Numbered from the stretch's first letter, positions 24,848 to 33,883 are shown. The stretch is DNA of 64,000 nt from Nocardiopsis coralli (GCF_014892575.1 NZ_JADBGI010000025.1:1-64000); one strand, 5' to 3'. Notes: generated by a model from the sequence alone, not told the origin. A program made the numbers and translations.

Positions 24848-24883
24848 TTGACGACCACAGGAATTATTAGTTAAGTTTCCTAA
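24848..24883 (+). promoter_or_regulatory. Chitinase promoter with overlapping imperfect palindrome
   Basis: TTGACG, 18 bases, TAAGTT forms a good sigma-70-type promoter in an unusually AT-rich patch. The imperfect palindrome TTAGTTAAGTTTCCTAA (24867-24883; a perfect version would be TTAGGAAA-GTTTCCTAA) overlaps the -10 and is a plausible repressor site. The transcript would have a leader of about 180 bases. The rest of the 340-bp interval to the chitinase GTG shows nothing else. Confidence 0.45.
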
Positions 24884-25064
24884 AAATTTATCCCCCCACG
24901 TCAGAGGCCCGCGACCATGACCCTCTGTTCCGGACCGCTCCGAGCGCCACCAGCACGGCGTCCGCCCGCGGCCCACCCGTCCCGCCCCACGTGCCCCGGA
25001 ACGCCCCTCCGTCCCCGGCGCCCCAGGATCCACTCCCCCTCCCTCGACCAGGAGATCCCCCGAC

Positions 25065-26751
25065 GTGAGCGCACGACGTCCTCCGGCCACCCTCGCCACC
25101 GCGGCCGCCGCCCTGTTGGTGGCACCGCTCGCCCTGACCGCGACCGCTGCCTCGCCGGCCTCTGCACAGGAGACCGCCACCGACCACGGGCTCACGGTCA
25201 CCCACACCGAGTCCGACCGCTGGGACACCGGCTACAGCGCCGAGATCACGGTGCACAACGACTCCGACTCCCCGGTCCACGAATGGGAGATCGAGTTCGC
25301 CCTCCCCGACGGCAGCAGTGTCCACGAGCTCTGGAACGCCGCCGTCACCGACCACGACGGTTCCTACACCGTCACCCCTCCGCACTGGGGAGCCGCCGTA
25401 CCGGCCGGCGGCAGCTACACCTTCGGCCTCAACGGGCTCCACCAGGGCGGCTCCACCGACCCGGTCGACTGCACCGTCAACGGCGCCCCCTGCGACGGTT
25501 CCGAGGAACCCGGGACCGGGCCCGACCACGACCGGCTCGCCGTCGCCTACTTCGCCGGCTGGGGACCCGAGGACCGCGACCACCACCTGCGCGACGTCGT
25601 GGAGTCCGGCAACGCCGACCGCCTCACCCACGTCAACTACGCGTTCGGCAACGTCTCCGAGGACGGCCGCTGCTTCATGACCGACGACCCCGACGGAGGG
25701 CGACGCGGCCGCCGACTACACGCGGGCCGTTGCTGCCGAGGACAGCGTCGACGGGGTGGCCGACGACCCCGGACAGGAACTGCGCGGCAACTTCAACCAG
25801 CTCCTCAAGCTCAAGGAGGCCCACCCCCACCTGCAGGTCTCGATCTCCCTCGGCGGATGGAACTGGTCGAAGAACTTCTCCGACGCGGTGCTGACCCCGG
25901 AGTCGCGCGAGGAGCTCGTGAGTTCCTGCATCGACCTCTACCTGCGCGGGGACCTGCCCGAGCTCGACGGCGCCGGCGGTGAGGGCGCGGCCGCGGGGGT
26001 CTTCGACGGCATCGACCTCGACTGGGAGTGGCCCGGTTCGCCCGGCCACCCCGACAACGTCATCCGCGAGGAGGACAAGGAGAACTTCACCGCACTCGTG
26101 CAGGAGTTCCGGTCCCAGCTCGACGAGCTCGGCGCGGAGACCGGCGAGCACCACACGCTGAGCGCCTACCTCCCCGCGACCGGCGAGAAGCTCGACCTGG
26201 GCTTCGAGCTCGACGAGATCATGCCCGCGTTCGACTTCGCCACGGTGCAGGGTTACGACTACCACGGCACCTGGGAGGAGACCACGAACTTCCACTCCAA
26301 CCTGGTCGTGCACCCCGACGACCCCGGCCCGCACCTGTCCTCCGAGGACGTGCTCGCCGCCTACACCGAACGCGGTGTCGACCCGGAGCAGTTGGTCATG
26401 GGCGTGCCGTTCTACAGCCAGGGATGGACCGGCGTGGAACCCGGGCCGAACGGCGACGGCCTCTTCCAGGAGGCGGACGGACCCGCCGAGGGCCTGCACG
26501 AGGACGGCACGGAGAACTGGCGCGACCTCGCCGGGCGCGAGGGCTTCGACCTGCACCGGGACGACGAACTCGGTGTGGCCTGGCTCTACGACGGCGACAC
26601 GTTCTGGACCTACGACGACGGGACCGCCCTGGAGCAGAAGGCCTCCTGGGCCGTCGGTAACGGGATGGCCGGAGTGACGGCCTGGTCCCTGGACGGTGAC
26701 GACGACGAGGGCACCCTGCTCGGTGCCGTCGACGGCGCACTGCACGAGTGA
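25065..26751 (+). pseudogene. Secreted GH18 chitinase with CBM2-like module, frameshifted
   Basis: A signal peptide (MSARRPPATLATAAAALLVAPLALTA), a cellulose/chitin-binding type 2-like beta module (about residues 37-140) and a glycoside hydrolase 18 barrel with the catalytic motif FDGIDLDWEWPG together define an extracellular chitinase of about 560 residues. The frame breaks near 25695: the first frame reads ...RCFMTDDPDG then nonsense, while the second resumes with EGDAAADYTRAV and runs to the normal end. Removing one G from GACGGAGGGCGAC restores a continuous protein, so a single-base insertion (mutation or sequencing error) is the simplest explanation. GGAG lies 10 bases before the GTG start. 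The barrel half alone lacks a secretion signal. Confidence 0.85.
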
Positions 26752-26761
26752 CCGGACGAAC

Positions 26762-26797
26762 AGGAGCGGTGCGGCGGGGCGCGGCCGCACCGTTCCT
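26762..26797. terminator. Bidirectional terminator between chitinase and meaB
   Basis: A 14-bp stem containing CGGTGCGGC / GCCGCACCG with an 8-base loop, 10 bases past the chitinase stop and in the gap to the converging meaB. Confidence 0.8.
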
Positions 26798-26942
26798 CCC
26801 AGGACACCGGCCGCGAGGCCGGGACCGACCGGCGCCGGTGCTCTGATCCGGGGAGCACCGTCGTCGCAACCGGTGCGGGCCCTGCCGGGGGTCCGCACCG
26901 GTCCAACTCATGGCCGGCGGGCGCAGGCGGCAGGGCCCCGGC

Positions 26943-27893
26943 TCAGGCCTCGGTGAGCTCGGCGGCGAGGGTGTCCGCGGCGGTGTAGGGGTCGGTGCGG
27001 CCCTCGGCGACCTCGGCGGCCAGATGGTCCAGGCCCTTCCCGGACCCCGGATCCGTCATCCGCGAGCGCAGCAGTTCCAGCGCGATCGCCTGCACCTCCT
27101 CGCGGGCGCGGGCGCGGCGGCGCTCGGCCAGCTCACCGGAGGCCTCCAGGTGGGCGTAGTGCTCGCGCACGCGTTCCCACAGGTCCCCGATGCCCTCGTC
27201 CCGGTCGGCGACGGTCATCTCGATCGGGGGTTTCCACTCGTGGTCGTCGCGGTCCTTCATCGCCACCATCTGCCGCAGCTCGCGCAGGGTCACACGGGCG
27301 CCGTCCCGGTCGGCCTTGTTGACCGCGAGCACGTCGGCGATCTCCAGCACGCCCGCCTTCGACGCCTGGATCGCGTCGCCCATGCCCGGGGCGCTGAGCA
27401 CCACGGTGGTGTCGGCCTGCCCGGCGATGGCGACCTCGGCCTGACCCACCCCGACGGTCTCCACGAGGATCACGTCGAAGCCGGCCGCGTCGAGCACCCG
27501 CAGGGCGTGCGGGGCGGCCCACGACAGCCCGCCCAGGTGCCCGCGGTTGGCCATGGAACGGATGTAGACACCCGCGTCGGTGGCGTGGTCCTGCATCCGC
27601 ACCCGGTCGCCGAGCAGGGCGCCGCCGGTGAACGGGGAGGAGGGGTCCACGGCCAGCACCGCGACCGTCAGCCCTTTGCCACGCACCGCGCGCACCACCG
27701 CGTTCGTGGTGGTCGACTTGCCCACCCCCGGGGACCCGGTGAACCCGACGACCTGGGCGTGCCCGGTGTGCGGGGCCAGGCCCGCCATGATCTCGCGCAG
27801 TTGCGGCGCACCGTTCTCCACCAGGGTGATCGCGCGGGCCAGCGCCCTGCGGTCACCGGCGCGGACCCGGTCGACCAACTGGGGGGTGTTCAT
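26943..27893 (-). CDS. meaB: MeaB/ArgK-family GTPase, acyl-CoA mutase chaperone
   Basis: G3E GTPase of 316 residues that protects and reloads adenosylcobalamin-dependent mutases. P-loop GFTGSPGVGKSTTTNA, Switch region DPSSPFTGGALLGDRVRM, VETVGVGQAEVAIAGQADTTVV, and base-recognition motif NKAD in LAVNKADRDGA are intact. Its client is presumably the mutase encoded by icmA about 3 kb away, or a methylmalonyl-CoA mutase elsewhere. GAGGAG lies 5 bases before the ATG. It is downstream of the thiolase gene on the same strand (147-bp gap). Confidence 0.93.
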   Translation of the reverse strand: MNTPQLVDRVRAGDRRALARAITLVENGAPQLREIMAGLAPHTGHAQVVGFTGSPGVGKSTTTNAVVRAVRGKGLTVAVLAVDPSSPFTGGALLGDRVRMQDHATDAGVYIRSMANRGHLGGLSWAAPHALRVLDAAGFDVILVETVGVGQAEVAIAGQADTTVVLSAPGMGDAIQASKAGVLEIADVLAVNKADRDGARVTLRELRQMVAMKDRDDHEWKPPIEMTVADRDEGIGDLWERVREHYAHLEASGELAERRRARAREEVQAIALELLRSRMTDPGSGKGLDHLAAEVAEGRTDPYTAADTLAAELTEA

Positions 27894-28040
27894 GGGGACT
27901 CCTCGACGTCGGCGGGGCGGGCACGGGACGGGGTCTCCGCCCGGCCGCGGATGGGTGCGTGGGCCCGGTGGTGCCACGCGGCGCGCGGGCGCCGCCGGGT
28001 GGGGCAGCGCCCGCGCAGGGAGCGTCGGACGTCCGGGGGT

Positions 28041-29228
28041 CTACTCGCCCGGGACCGTGAACAGCAGGGCGTCACCCTGGCCGCCACCGCCGCACAGGGC
28101 GGCAGCGCCCGTGCCGCCGCCGCGCCGGCGCAGCTCGTGCACCAGGTGCAGCGCGATCCGGGCGCCGGACGCACCGATGGGGTGGCCGATCGCGATGGCG
28201 CCGCCGTTGACGTTGACGATCTCGTCGGAGATACCGAGCTCCTCGGTCGACCTGAGCCCGACCGCGGCGAAGGCCTCGTTGATCTCGACCAGGTCGAGGT
28301 CGGCCACGCCCTTGCCCGCCTTGCCCAGCGCGTGCTTGATCGCGTTCGAGGGCTGGGAGTGCAGGGAGTTGTCCGGGCCGGCGACGTTGCCGTGCGCACC
28401 GATCTCGGCCAGCACGGGCGCACCCAGCTCCTCGGCCTTGGCGCGGCTCATCACGACCACGGCGGCGGCGCCGTCGGAGATCTGCGAGGAGGAACCGGCG
28501 GTGATGGTGCCCTCGCGGTCGAAGGCCGGGCGCAGCTTGGCCAGGCCCTCGGCGGTGGTGTCGGCGCGCACGCCCTCGTCGCGGTCGAAGACCACCGGGT
28601 CGCCCTTGCGCTGGGGGATCTCCACCGGCACGATCTCGTCGTCGAAGAAGCCCTTGTCCTGGGCGGCGGCGGCCCGCTGGTGGGACCGGGCGGCGAAGGC
28701 GTCCTGCTCGGGACGGCCGATGCCGAGCTTGCCGTTGTGGCGCTCGGTGGAGGCGCCCATCGAGTCGCCCTCGAAGGCGTCGGTGAGCCCGTCGTGCTCG
28801 GTCGCGTCCAGGACCTCGATCGCACCGTACTTGTAACCCTTGCGGGACTTGGGAAGCAGGTGGGGGGCGTTGGTCATCGACTCCATGCCGCCCGCGACGA
28901 CCACGTCGAACTCGCCCGCGCTGATGAGCTGGTCGGCGAGCGCGATCGCGTCCAGGCCGGACAGGCACACCTTGTTGACCGTCACCGAGGGGACGTCCAT
29001 GGGGATGCCGGCCTTCACGGCGGCCTGGCGGGAGGGGATCTGGCCGGCGCCCGCCTGGAGCACCTGTCCCATGACCACGTACCCGACCTGTTCACCGCTG
29101 ATCCCGGCGCGCTCCAGGGCGGCCTCGATCGCGAAGCCGCCCAGGTCGGCGGCGGAGAACCCGGCGAGGGAGCCGAGGAGTCGGCCGGTGGGGGTCCGGG
29201 CCCCACCGACGATGACGGAACCGGGCAT
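28041..29228 (-). CDS. Acetyl-CoA C-acetyltransferase (thiolase)
   Basis: Biosynthetic-type thiolase of 395 residues condensing or cleaving acetoacetyl-CoA. Nucleophile C88 lies in NKVCLSG, the NEAF motif in EINEAFAAVGL, the His-containing GGAIAIGHPIGASG, and the C-terminal Cys in ALCGGGGQGDA are all present, so activity is expected. It lies divergent from the methylmalonyl-CoA epimerase gene with 84 bases between start codons, and upstream of meaB. With 3-hydroxybutyryl-CoA dehydrogenase at 33.9 kb it could supply C4 acyl-CoA, the substrate class of the IcmA-type mutase. Confidence 0.95.
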   Translation of the reverse strand: MPGSVIVGGARTPTGRLLGSLAGFSAADLGGFAIEAALERAGISGEQVGYVVMGQVLQAGAGQIPSRQAAVKAGIPMDVPSVTVNKVCLSGLDAIALADQLISAGEFDVVVAGGMESMTNAPHLLPKSRKGYKYGAIEVLDATEHDGLTDAFEGDSMGASTERHNGKLGIGRPEQDAFAARSHQRAAAAQDKGFFDDEIVPVEIPQRKGDPVVFDRDEGVRADTTAEGLAKLRPAFDREGTITAGSSSQISDGAAAVVVMSRAKAEELGAPVLAEIGAHGNVAGPDNSLHSQPSNAIKHALGKAGKGVADLDLVEINEAFAAVGLRSTEELGISDEIVNVNGGAIAIGHPIGASGARIALHLVHELRRRGGGTGAAALCGGGGQGDALLFTVPGE

Positions 29229-29312
29229 GGTTACTGGCCTCCAAGTGATGGGTGTCGCACCTGGTCTGCAACCATACCCAGACCCCCTACCGCGACCATC
29301 GGGAGGTTCATC

Positions 29313-29771
29313 TTGAGCACCGCACCCACGCCCGGCGTCCCCTTCAGCGGCCTGACCCGCCTGGACCACGTCGGTATCGCCTGCCGCGACCTCGACGCGT
29401 CCATCGACCTGTACCGCCGCACGTACGGGTTCGAGGTCGAGCACGAGGAGGTGAACGAGGAACAGGGCGTCCGGGAGGCCATGCTCCGGATCAACGGCAC
29501 GGACGACGGTGGTGCAACATATCTGCAACTTCTCGAGCCGACCCGTGAGGACTCCCCCGTCGCCAAGTTCCTCGACCGCAACGGTGAAGGGGTGCACCAC
29601 ATCGCGTTCGGGACCGCGGACGTGGCCGGGTCCGCGCAGGAGGTCGGAGGGACCGGGGTGCGCGTCCTGGACGCCGAACCGCGGCGCGGGACCGCCGGTT
29701 CCAGCATCGTGTTCCTGCACCCCAAGGACTGCGGGGGCGTGCTGACCGAACTGGTACAGAACGCCCACTGA
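29313..29771 (+). CDS. mce: Methylmalonyl-CoA epimerase (VOC family)
   Basis: 152 residues. Interconverts (R)- and (S)-methylmalonyl-CoA. The paired beta-alpha-beta modules carry metal ligands His in LTRLDHVGIACRDLD, His in GEGVHHIAFGT and Glu in LTELVQ. The start is TTG, fixed by GGGAGG ending 6 bases upstream; no ATG or GTG fits, and the preceding in-frame reading is the antisense of the thiolase. TTG initiation may keep expression low. A terminator-like inverted repeat (ACGCCC / GGGCGT, 29787-29806) follows. Confidence 0.92.
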   Translation: MSTAPTPGVPFSGLTRLDHVGIACRDLDASIDLYRRTYGFEVEHEEVNEEQGVREAMLRINGTDDGGATYLQLLEPTREDSPVAKFLDRNGEGVHHIAFGTADVAGSAQEVGGTGVRVLDAEPRRGTAGSSIVFLHPKDCGGVLTELVQNAH

Positions 29772-30196
29772 CCGGCTTGCGCGACACGCCCGCATCACGG
29801 GGGCGTTCCGGACTCATCACAGGTTCGATGGCGAAGGTGTGGCTGACCTCAGACACCACCGGAAGTTGGCCGAAAGCCTCTTCTCACGGGCCCCGCCCTT
29901 GATAAAGTCGCCGAAGGTGTGTTCGGCGGTCGCCGTCCGTCGCGAGCGGCGCAGCAGGCCGACTGTCCGCCGAGCACATTTCAGAAGCTGGATTCGACCA
30001 CCGGTGTCGGTCCGCGCCCCCGAGGGCCGGATCGGACAGGTCGAACCGGGTCAGCCGCAGCACGTGCCCGGCGTATTCACGTTGGCCGGCCCCGCGGGGT
30101 CGGTCCGTCCAGCGGGGAGAGCAGCCCAGCAGCCCTCCGACCCCGTCCCCGGCCGTTCACAAGTAGCCGTCTCGCACCCGTTCAGGATTCCGCCAC
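29772..30196 (+). other. Upstream region of the coiled-coil gene
   Basis: 425 bases without a gene. It contains the small inverted repeat after the epimerase gene and an AT-richer segment (CTTGATAAAGT near 29899) that may belong to the promoter of the coiled-coil gene; no reading frame looks coding. The ribosome site of the next gene is weak. Confidence 0.4.
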
Positions 30197-31540
30197 ATGC
30201 CCTCAAACAACATCGACGCCCAGCTCAACAACATTTTCGACGAGGACAACGCCCCGCCAGAATTCGACGTGGTGTTGCGTGGCTTCGACCGCAACCAGGT
30301 GACGGACTACCTGGAGAGCCTGCGTGCCGAGGTGAAGCAGGCCAACGAGAAGGCCGACAAGTACAAGGGCGACCTCACCGCGAAGAACCGGCAGCTCGCC
30401 GAGCGGGAGCGTCCGTCCTACTCCGGTCTGGGCTCGCGCATCGAGGAGCTCCTGCGCCTGGCCGAGGAGCAGGCCAACGAGCTCGTGCAGAGCGCCCAGA
30501 TCGACGCCAACGACATCCGTTCGGCCGCCAAGATCGAGGCCGCCGAGATGCGCGCGGCCGCCGAATCCGAGGCGACCGAGACGCGCGCCGTCGCACAGCG
30601 CGAGTCCGACGAGATGCGGCAGACGGCCGAGTCCGAGGCCGAGGAGATCAGCACCACCGCCCGTCGCGAGGCGGACGAGCTGACCTCCACGACCGAGCGC
30701 GAGGTCCAGAAGAAGCGTTCTGCCGTCGACCACGAGATCGCCGAGAAGCGCGCCACTTTCGAGGGTGAGATCGCCAAGCTGCGCACGACCACCGAGCGCG
30801 AGTGCGCTCAGGCCCGTGCCGCCGCCAAGCGTGAGCGCGACGAGACGATCCAGTCCGCCAAGAGCCAGGCCGAGGAGCTGCGCAAGAACGCCGAGCGGGC
30901 CTTCGCCGAGTCGGAGGCGCGCCGGACCGAGGCCGAGGACCAGTTCGAGCTCCAGCTCACCGACCGCCGTGCGGAGGCCGAGCGCCAGGACGCCGAGCGT
31001 CTGGCCGCGGCGCAGGCCGCGACCCAGAAGATGGTCAACGAGGCCGAGGAGCGTGCCGCCAGCGCCGAGCAGCGGGCCACCAAGGCCAGCTCGCAGGCCG
31101 AGCAGACCCGCCGCGAGGCCGAGAACAACGCCAAGCAGCTCGTCGGGAACGCGAAGAAGAACGCGTCCCAGATCGAGGCGGAGGCCAAGTCCAAGGCCGA
31201 GCACGCGGTGAGCGACGCCAAGGCCGAGGCCAACCGGATCCACACGGCCGCCAAGAAGGAGGTCGACGAGCTCAACCGCCAGCGCGACAGCATCCAGTCG
31301 CACCTGCAGCAGCTGCGCCAGCTGCTGGGTGGCGGTGGCGGCGCCCCGGCCGGCGGTGCACCCGCCGTGGGGGCCGCTCCGGAGCAGGCCGCGATCCCCG
31401 AGTCCGCCGAGCAGCAGCCGGCGCAGGCCGAGCCCGCGCCCGCCGCTCCGGCTCCCGCCGCCCAGGAGGAGCCGCGCCAGCCGGCCGCCGCCGGCAAGGG
31501 CAGCGAGGCCGACGAGGACGAGGACTGGTGGCAGGAGTAG
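30197..31540 (+). CDS. DivIVA-domain coiled-coil protein, FilP/Scy-like polarity scaffold
   Basis: 447 residues. An N-terminal DivIVA-like segment (FDVVLRGFDRNQVTDYLESLRAEV, about residues 23-50) is followed by about 330 residues of nearly uninterrupted coiled coil rich in Ala, Glu, Arg and Lys with short repeating AEA/ESEA blocks. The C-terminal tail is Ala/Pro/Gln-rich and ends in DEDEDWWQE. In Streptomyces the neighbouring FilP (about 310) and Scy (about 1300) proteins form cytoskeletal assemblies at hyphal tips; here one intermediate-length gene occupies the locus beside the epimerase gene. Cytoskeletal function is inferred from that synteny and architecture. Often annotated as cellulose-binding protein. 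Confidence 0.88.
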   Translation: MPSNNIDAQLNNIFDEDNAPPEFDVVLRGFDRNQVTDYLESLRAEVKQANEKADKYKGDLTAKNRQLAERERPSYSGLGSRIEELLRLAEEQANELVQSAQIDANDIRSAAKIEAAEMRAAAESEATETRAVAQRESDEMRQTAESEAEEISTTARREADELTSTTEREVQKKRSAVDHEIAEKRATFEGEIAKLRTTTERECAQARAAAKRERDETIQSAKSQAEELRKNAERAFAESEARRTEAEDQFELQLTDRRAEAERQDAERLAAAQAATQKMVNEAEERAASAEQRATKASSQAEQTRREAENNAKQLVGNAKKNASQIEAEAKSKAEHAVSDAKAEANRIHTAAKKEVDELNRQRDSIQSHLQQLRQLLGGGGGAPAGGAPAVGAAPEQAAIPESAEQQPAQAEPAPAAPAPAAQEEPRQPAAAGKGSEADEDEDWWQE

Positions 31541-31589
31541 GAGGCAGGGTGCCGGACCCCGGCATCGGCCTCAGCGCCTGAAACCCGGT

Positions 31590-31624
31590 GGCCCCGGGGG
31601 ACGCATCACGCGGACCCCGGGGCC
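31590..31624 (+). terminator. Terminator after the coiled-coil gene
   Basis: GGCCCCGGGG / CCCCGGGGCC, 10 bp, extended by a GA/GA tandem mismatch and CGC/GCG, 4-5 base loop, 50 bases after the stop. Confidence 0.8.
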
Positions 31625-31949
31625 GCTTCATGTGCGGGGTGCCCGGCGCAGTGGTGGAAGCAGTGGTGGAACTCGGCCCGGACCGGTCCCACGGGGGCGC
31701 ATGGCGTCTCTCGGGCGGCGTCCTGAGCACGAGGGACGGCCACTGGCTCGGCCTGGGCAGACGGGACACGCTCACGCCCCGGAGCGGGGATGCGACGAGG
31801 CGGAACGGGGGCCGGACCGGGCGAGCGGTCCGGCGTTCCCAGGCGCATGACGGGGGTACGGCGGTGACGGGCGACGGGCGTCGGGACCGGCCCGAACACA
31901 CCTGCACGCCACCTGCGGACCCCACGCCGACGCCGCGCGTTCCGTGTGG
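31625..31949. other. Non-coding stretch before the repeat array
   Basis: No gene or convincing structure seen; third-position bias is absent in all frames. Confidence 0.4.
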
Positions 31950-32620
31950 TGCCCGTCCGCGAAAGCTCTACGGCCTGCCCTCGCGTGTTCTGGACCTCAC
32001 GTGTGCAGGGGAACCACCACCGCGTGGGTTCTACGGCCCTCGCACGTTCACGCTGCGCGGCATGCCTCGCGCATCTCAGGTGTCCTGGGATGCCCAACGT
32101 GCAAGGGTTTCCTTGCGCGTTGGGCGTCTCCCACCGGCCCTTCGGCCCTCACGTGTTCGAGAGGCACCCAGCCGCGTAGGTTCTCACGGCCCTCGGGTAC
32201 ACGTCCCGCGGCGTTCTGCGCGCCTCGTAAGAGCGGCAAACACACCTCACACGTCCCGGGACGTCCCACTCACAAGGGTTCGCGTGCGTCCTCTGTGCGT
32301 GGGTCGCCGAGGGCCCTACGACCCTCACGTGTCCTGAGACGTCCCGACCGCAAAAGCTCTACGGCCTCGCGCATGCCAGGGGGCGCCCCCACCCGCAAAA
32401 GCTCTACGACATCCCGCGTATGCCAAGGGCACCTCTCACGCGTGCAGGAGGAACCCACCACCCGCGTGGGCTCTACGGCCCTCGCGTACATGTCCCGCGG
32501 CATTCCGCCTGCCGCACACGCCTCACACGTCCAGGGGTGTCCCAGCCGCGAAAGCTCTTCGACCCCACGCATTCCGGGGGCGCCCGTGGAGGCCCTACGA
32601 CCCTCAGGTGTTCGGGGGAA
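31950..32620. repeat. Degenerate non-coding repeat array
   Basis: About ten diverged copies of a unit whose core is CCGCRAAAGCTCTACGGCCCTCGCGTRT-CC(A)GGGG followed by a variable, CCC-rich link. Well-preserved cores begin near 31958, 32019, 32170, 32307, 32348, 32393, 32460, 32545 and 32585; spacing varies from about 40 to 110 bases. The copies at 32348 and 32393 are nearly identical over GCAAAAGCTCTACG. The array lies between the terminators of the coiled-coil gene and a hydrolase gene. Frames are open on both strands and drift between copies, so it is a DNA repeat, not a coding one. The unit period and divergence do not fit CRISPR. Confidence 0.75.
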
Positions 32621-32623
32621 CGA

Positions 32624-33367
32624 TCAGCGCGGGGGCTGCACGTCCCGCTCGTACGGGCCGTCCCACTCGGTGGGCAGCGGGTGGGCGTCGGGGTTGACGC
32701 GCTTGACGATCTCGTCGAGCACGCGGCGCACGTACGGCTCCCCGACCCACAGGTGCTTGGCGCCGTCGACGCCGATGATCTCGGCCTGCGTCAGCGGCTC
32801 GAACCGCCGCGCGGCCTCCTCGGGCTGCAGGAAGTCGTCGTGCTCGGGCACGAGCGCGACGACGGGCTTGCCGGAGTCCGCCCACACCTTCATGTCGGCC
32901 TCGTCCGCGCGGTGCAGCGGCGGCGACAGCAGCATCGCGCCCTCGATCTGCGGGTCGCATCCCCACTTGAGGGCGAGCTCGGTACCGAACGACCACCCGA
33001 CGAGCCACGGCGCGGGCAGGCCCTCGAACTCGGTGAACTCGATCGCGGCCATCACGTCGTGCTTCTCGGTCTCACCCTCGCCGAACTCGCCCTGGCTGGT
33101 GCCGTGGCGCGAGCTCGTCCCGCGGGTGTTGAACCGCAGCACCGCGACGTCGGCCAGCGCCGGAAGCCGGAAGGAGGCCTTGCGCAGCACGTGGCTGTCC
33201 ATCATGCCCTCGGCCGTGGGCAGCGGGTGCAGCGTCAGCAGGGTCGCGACCGGCGCCCGGCCGTCCGGCGGCAGCGCGAGCTCACCGATGAGCTCCAGAC
33301 CGTCGGCGGTGTGCAGGGTGATCTCACGGCGCTCGGCGGGCAGCACCGTGGTGGCTCTGATCTCCAT
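32624..33367 (-). CDS. Alpha/beta hydrolase (dienelactone hydrolase-like)
   Basis: 247 residues. Nucleophile elbow GWSFGT (GxSxG) near residue 125, oxyanion-side LLTLHPLPTAEG, FNTRGTSSRHGTSQGEFGEGE and a C-terminal catalytic His in GAKHLWVGEPYV with Asp in VPEHDDFLQP give a complete triad. The substrate is unknown; relatives hydrolyse carboxylesters or lactones. GAGGAA lies just before the ATG. It is followed immediately by the repeat array and probably co-transcribed with the upstream small zinc-motif gene (32-bp gap). Confidence 0.88.
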   Translation of the reverse strand: MEIRATTVLPAERREITLHTADGLELIGELALPPDGRAPVATLLTLHPLPTAEGMMDSHVLRKASFRLPALADVAVLRFNTRGTSSRHGTSQGEFGEGETEKHDVMAAIEFTEFEGLPAPWLVGWSFGTELALKWGCDPQIEGAMLLSPPLHRADEADMKVWADSGKPVVALVPEHDDFLQPEEAARRFEPLTQAEIIGVDGAKHLWVGEPYVRRVLDEIVKRVNPDAHPLPTEWDGPYERDVQPPR

Positions 33368-33399
33368 GGTTCCTCGGGTGTCGTCGGGACGGCTCGGGT

Positions 33400-33723
33400 T
33401 CAGTAACGGGGAGAACGGCGCGAACGCCGGTCCCAACAGGAGGAGTGCCAGTGGCGGCGGTCGCCCCCGTCGCCGTACGGGCGCCAGGCCACGATGTGGG
33501 CCATGCCCACCGGGACCATCTGGGCGCACCCGGGACAGCGGTAGGGCTTGGTGGCCGAGGCACCGGGGATCCGGCGCGTCACCCACTCCCCGTCGGGTCC
33601 GTTCTCACGTCGTTGGCCACCGGTGACACGCAGCATGAGGGCGTCCTCGTCGGGGACGCCGGAGGCGTTGTTGTTCTTGCCCCGGGAGGACTTGCGTCGG
33701 GGGGAGTTTCGGCGCGGACTCAC
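33400..33723 (-). CDS. Conserved small protein with putative zinc-binding cysteines
   Basis: 107 residues. A basic N terminus (SPRRNSPRRKSSRGKNN) precedes a conserved body with YRCPGCAQMVPVG and HIVAWR...HWHSSCW, a CxxC/HxxxC arrangement that could bind one zinc ion and has an HNH-like flavour, though the catalytic His-Asn-His is not evident. Databases often label homologues ATP/GTP-binding protein without support. GTG start with TACCCT 6 bases upstream, so probably leaderless. Function unknown. Confidence 0.8.
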   Translation of the reverse strand: MSPRRNSPRRKSSRGKNNNASGVPDEDALMLRVTGGQRRENGPDGEWVTRRIPGASATKPYRCPGCAQMVPVGMAHIVAWRPYGDGGDRRHWHSSCWDRRSRRSPRY

Positions 33724-33729
33724 CGTTCA

Positions 33730-33735
33730 AGGGTA
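33730..33735 (-). promoter_or_regulatory. Candidate -10 of the small zinc-motif gene (leaderless)
   Basis: TACCCT in minus orientation, 6 bases before the GTG start. Confidence 0.4.
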
Positions 33736-33883
33736 GAAGAGATCGACCGGTGGCTGCCAACACGGCCCTTCCGCCTGTGGACGACGGCGGTGGGGACCGC
33801 CGTTCACGGGCCCCGCGCACGACGGTGGCCGCCGCCCCGCGGGACGACGGCCACCGGATCGTTCGGTCAGCTCCGAGGAGGCC

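Noticed and set aside
25690..25760. Programmed frameshift in the chitinase
   Set aside because: No slippery heptamer or downstream pseudoknot is evident; a one-base insertion explains the break more simply.
26910..29771. A 953-codon plus-strand frame spanning meaB, thiolase and the epimerase
   Set aside because: Only its last 152 codons (epimerase) are real; the rest is antisense to meaB and thiolase, which have full motifs on the minus strand.
31606..32572. Repeat protein encoded on the minus strand of the array (recurring AVE-L/P-xR motifs)
   Set aside because: The frame shifts between copies and contains stops; similarity follows the DNA repeat rather than a protein.
31950..32620. CRISPR array
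   Set aside because: Repeats are divergent, unequal in length and irregularly spaced, with no constant spacer size, and no cas genes are nearby.
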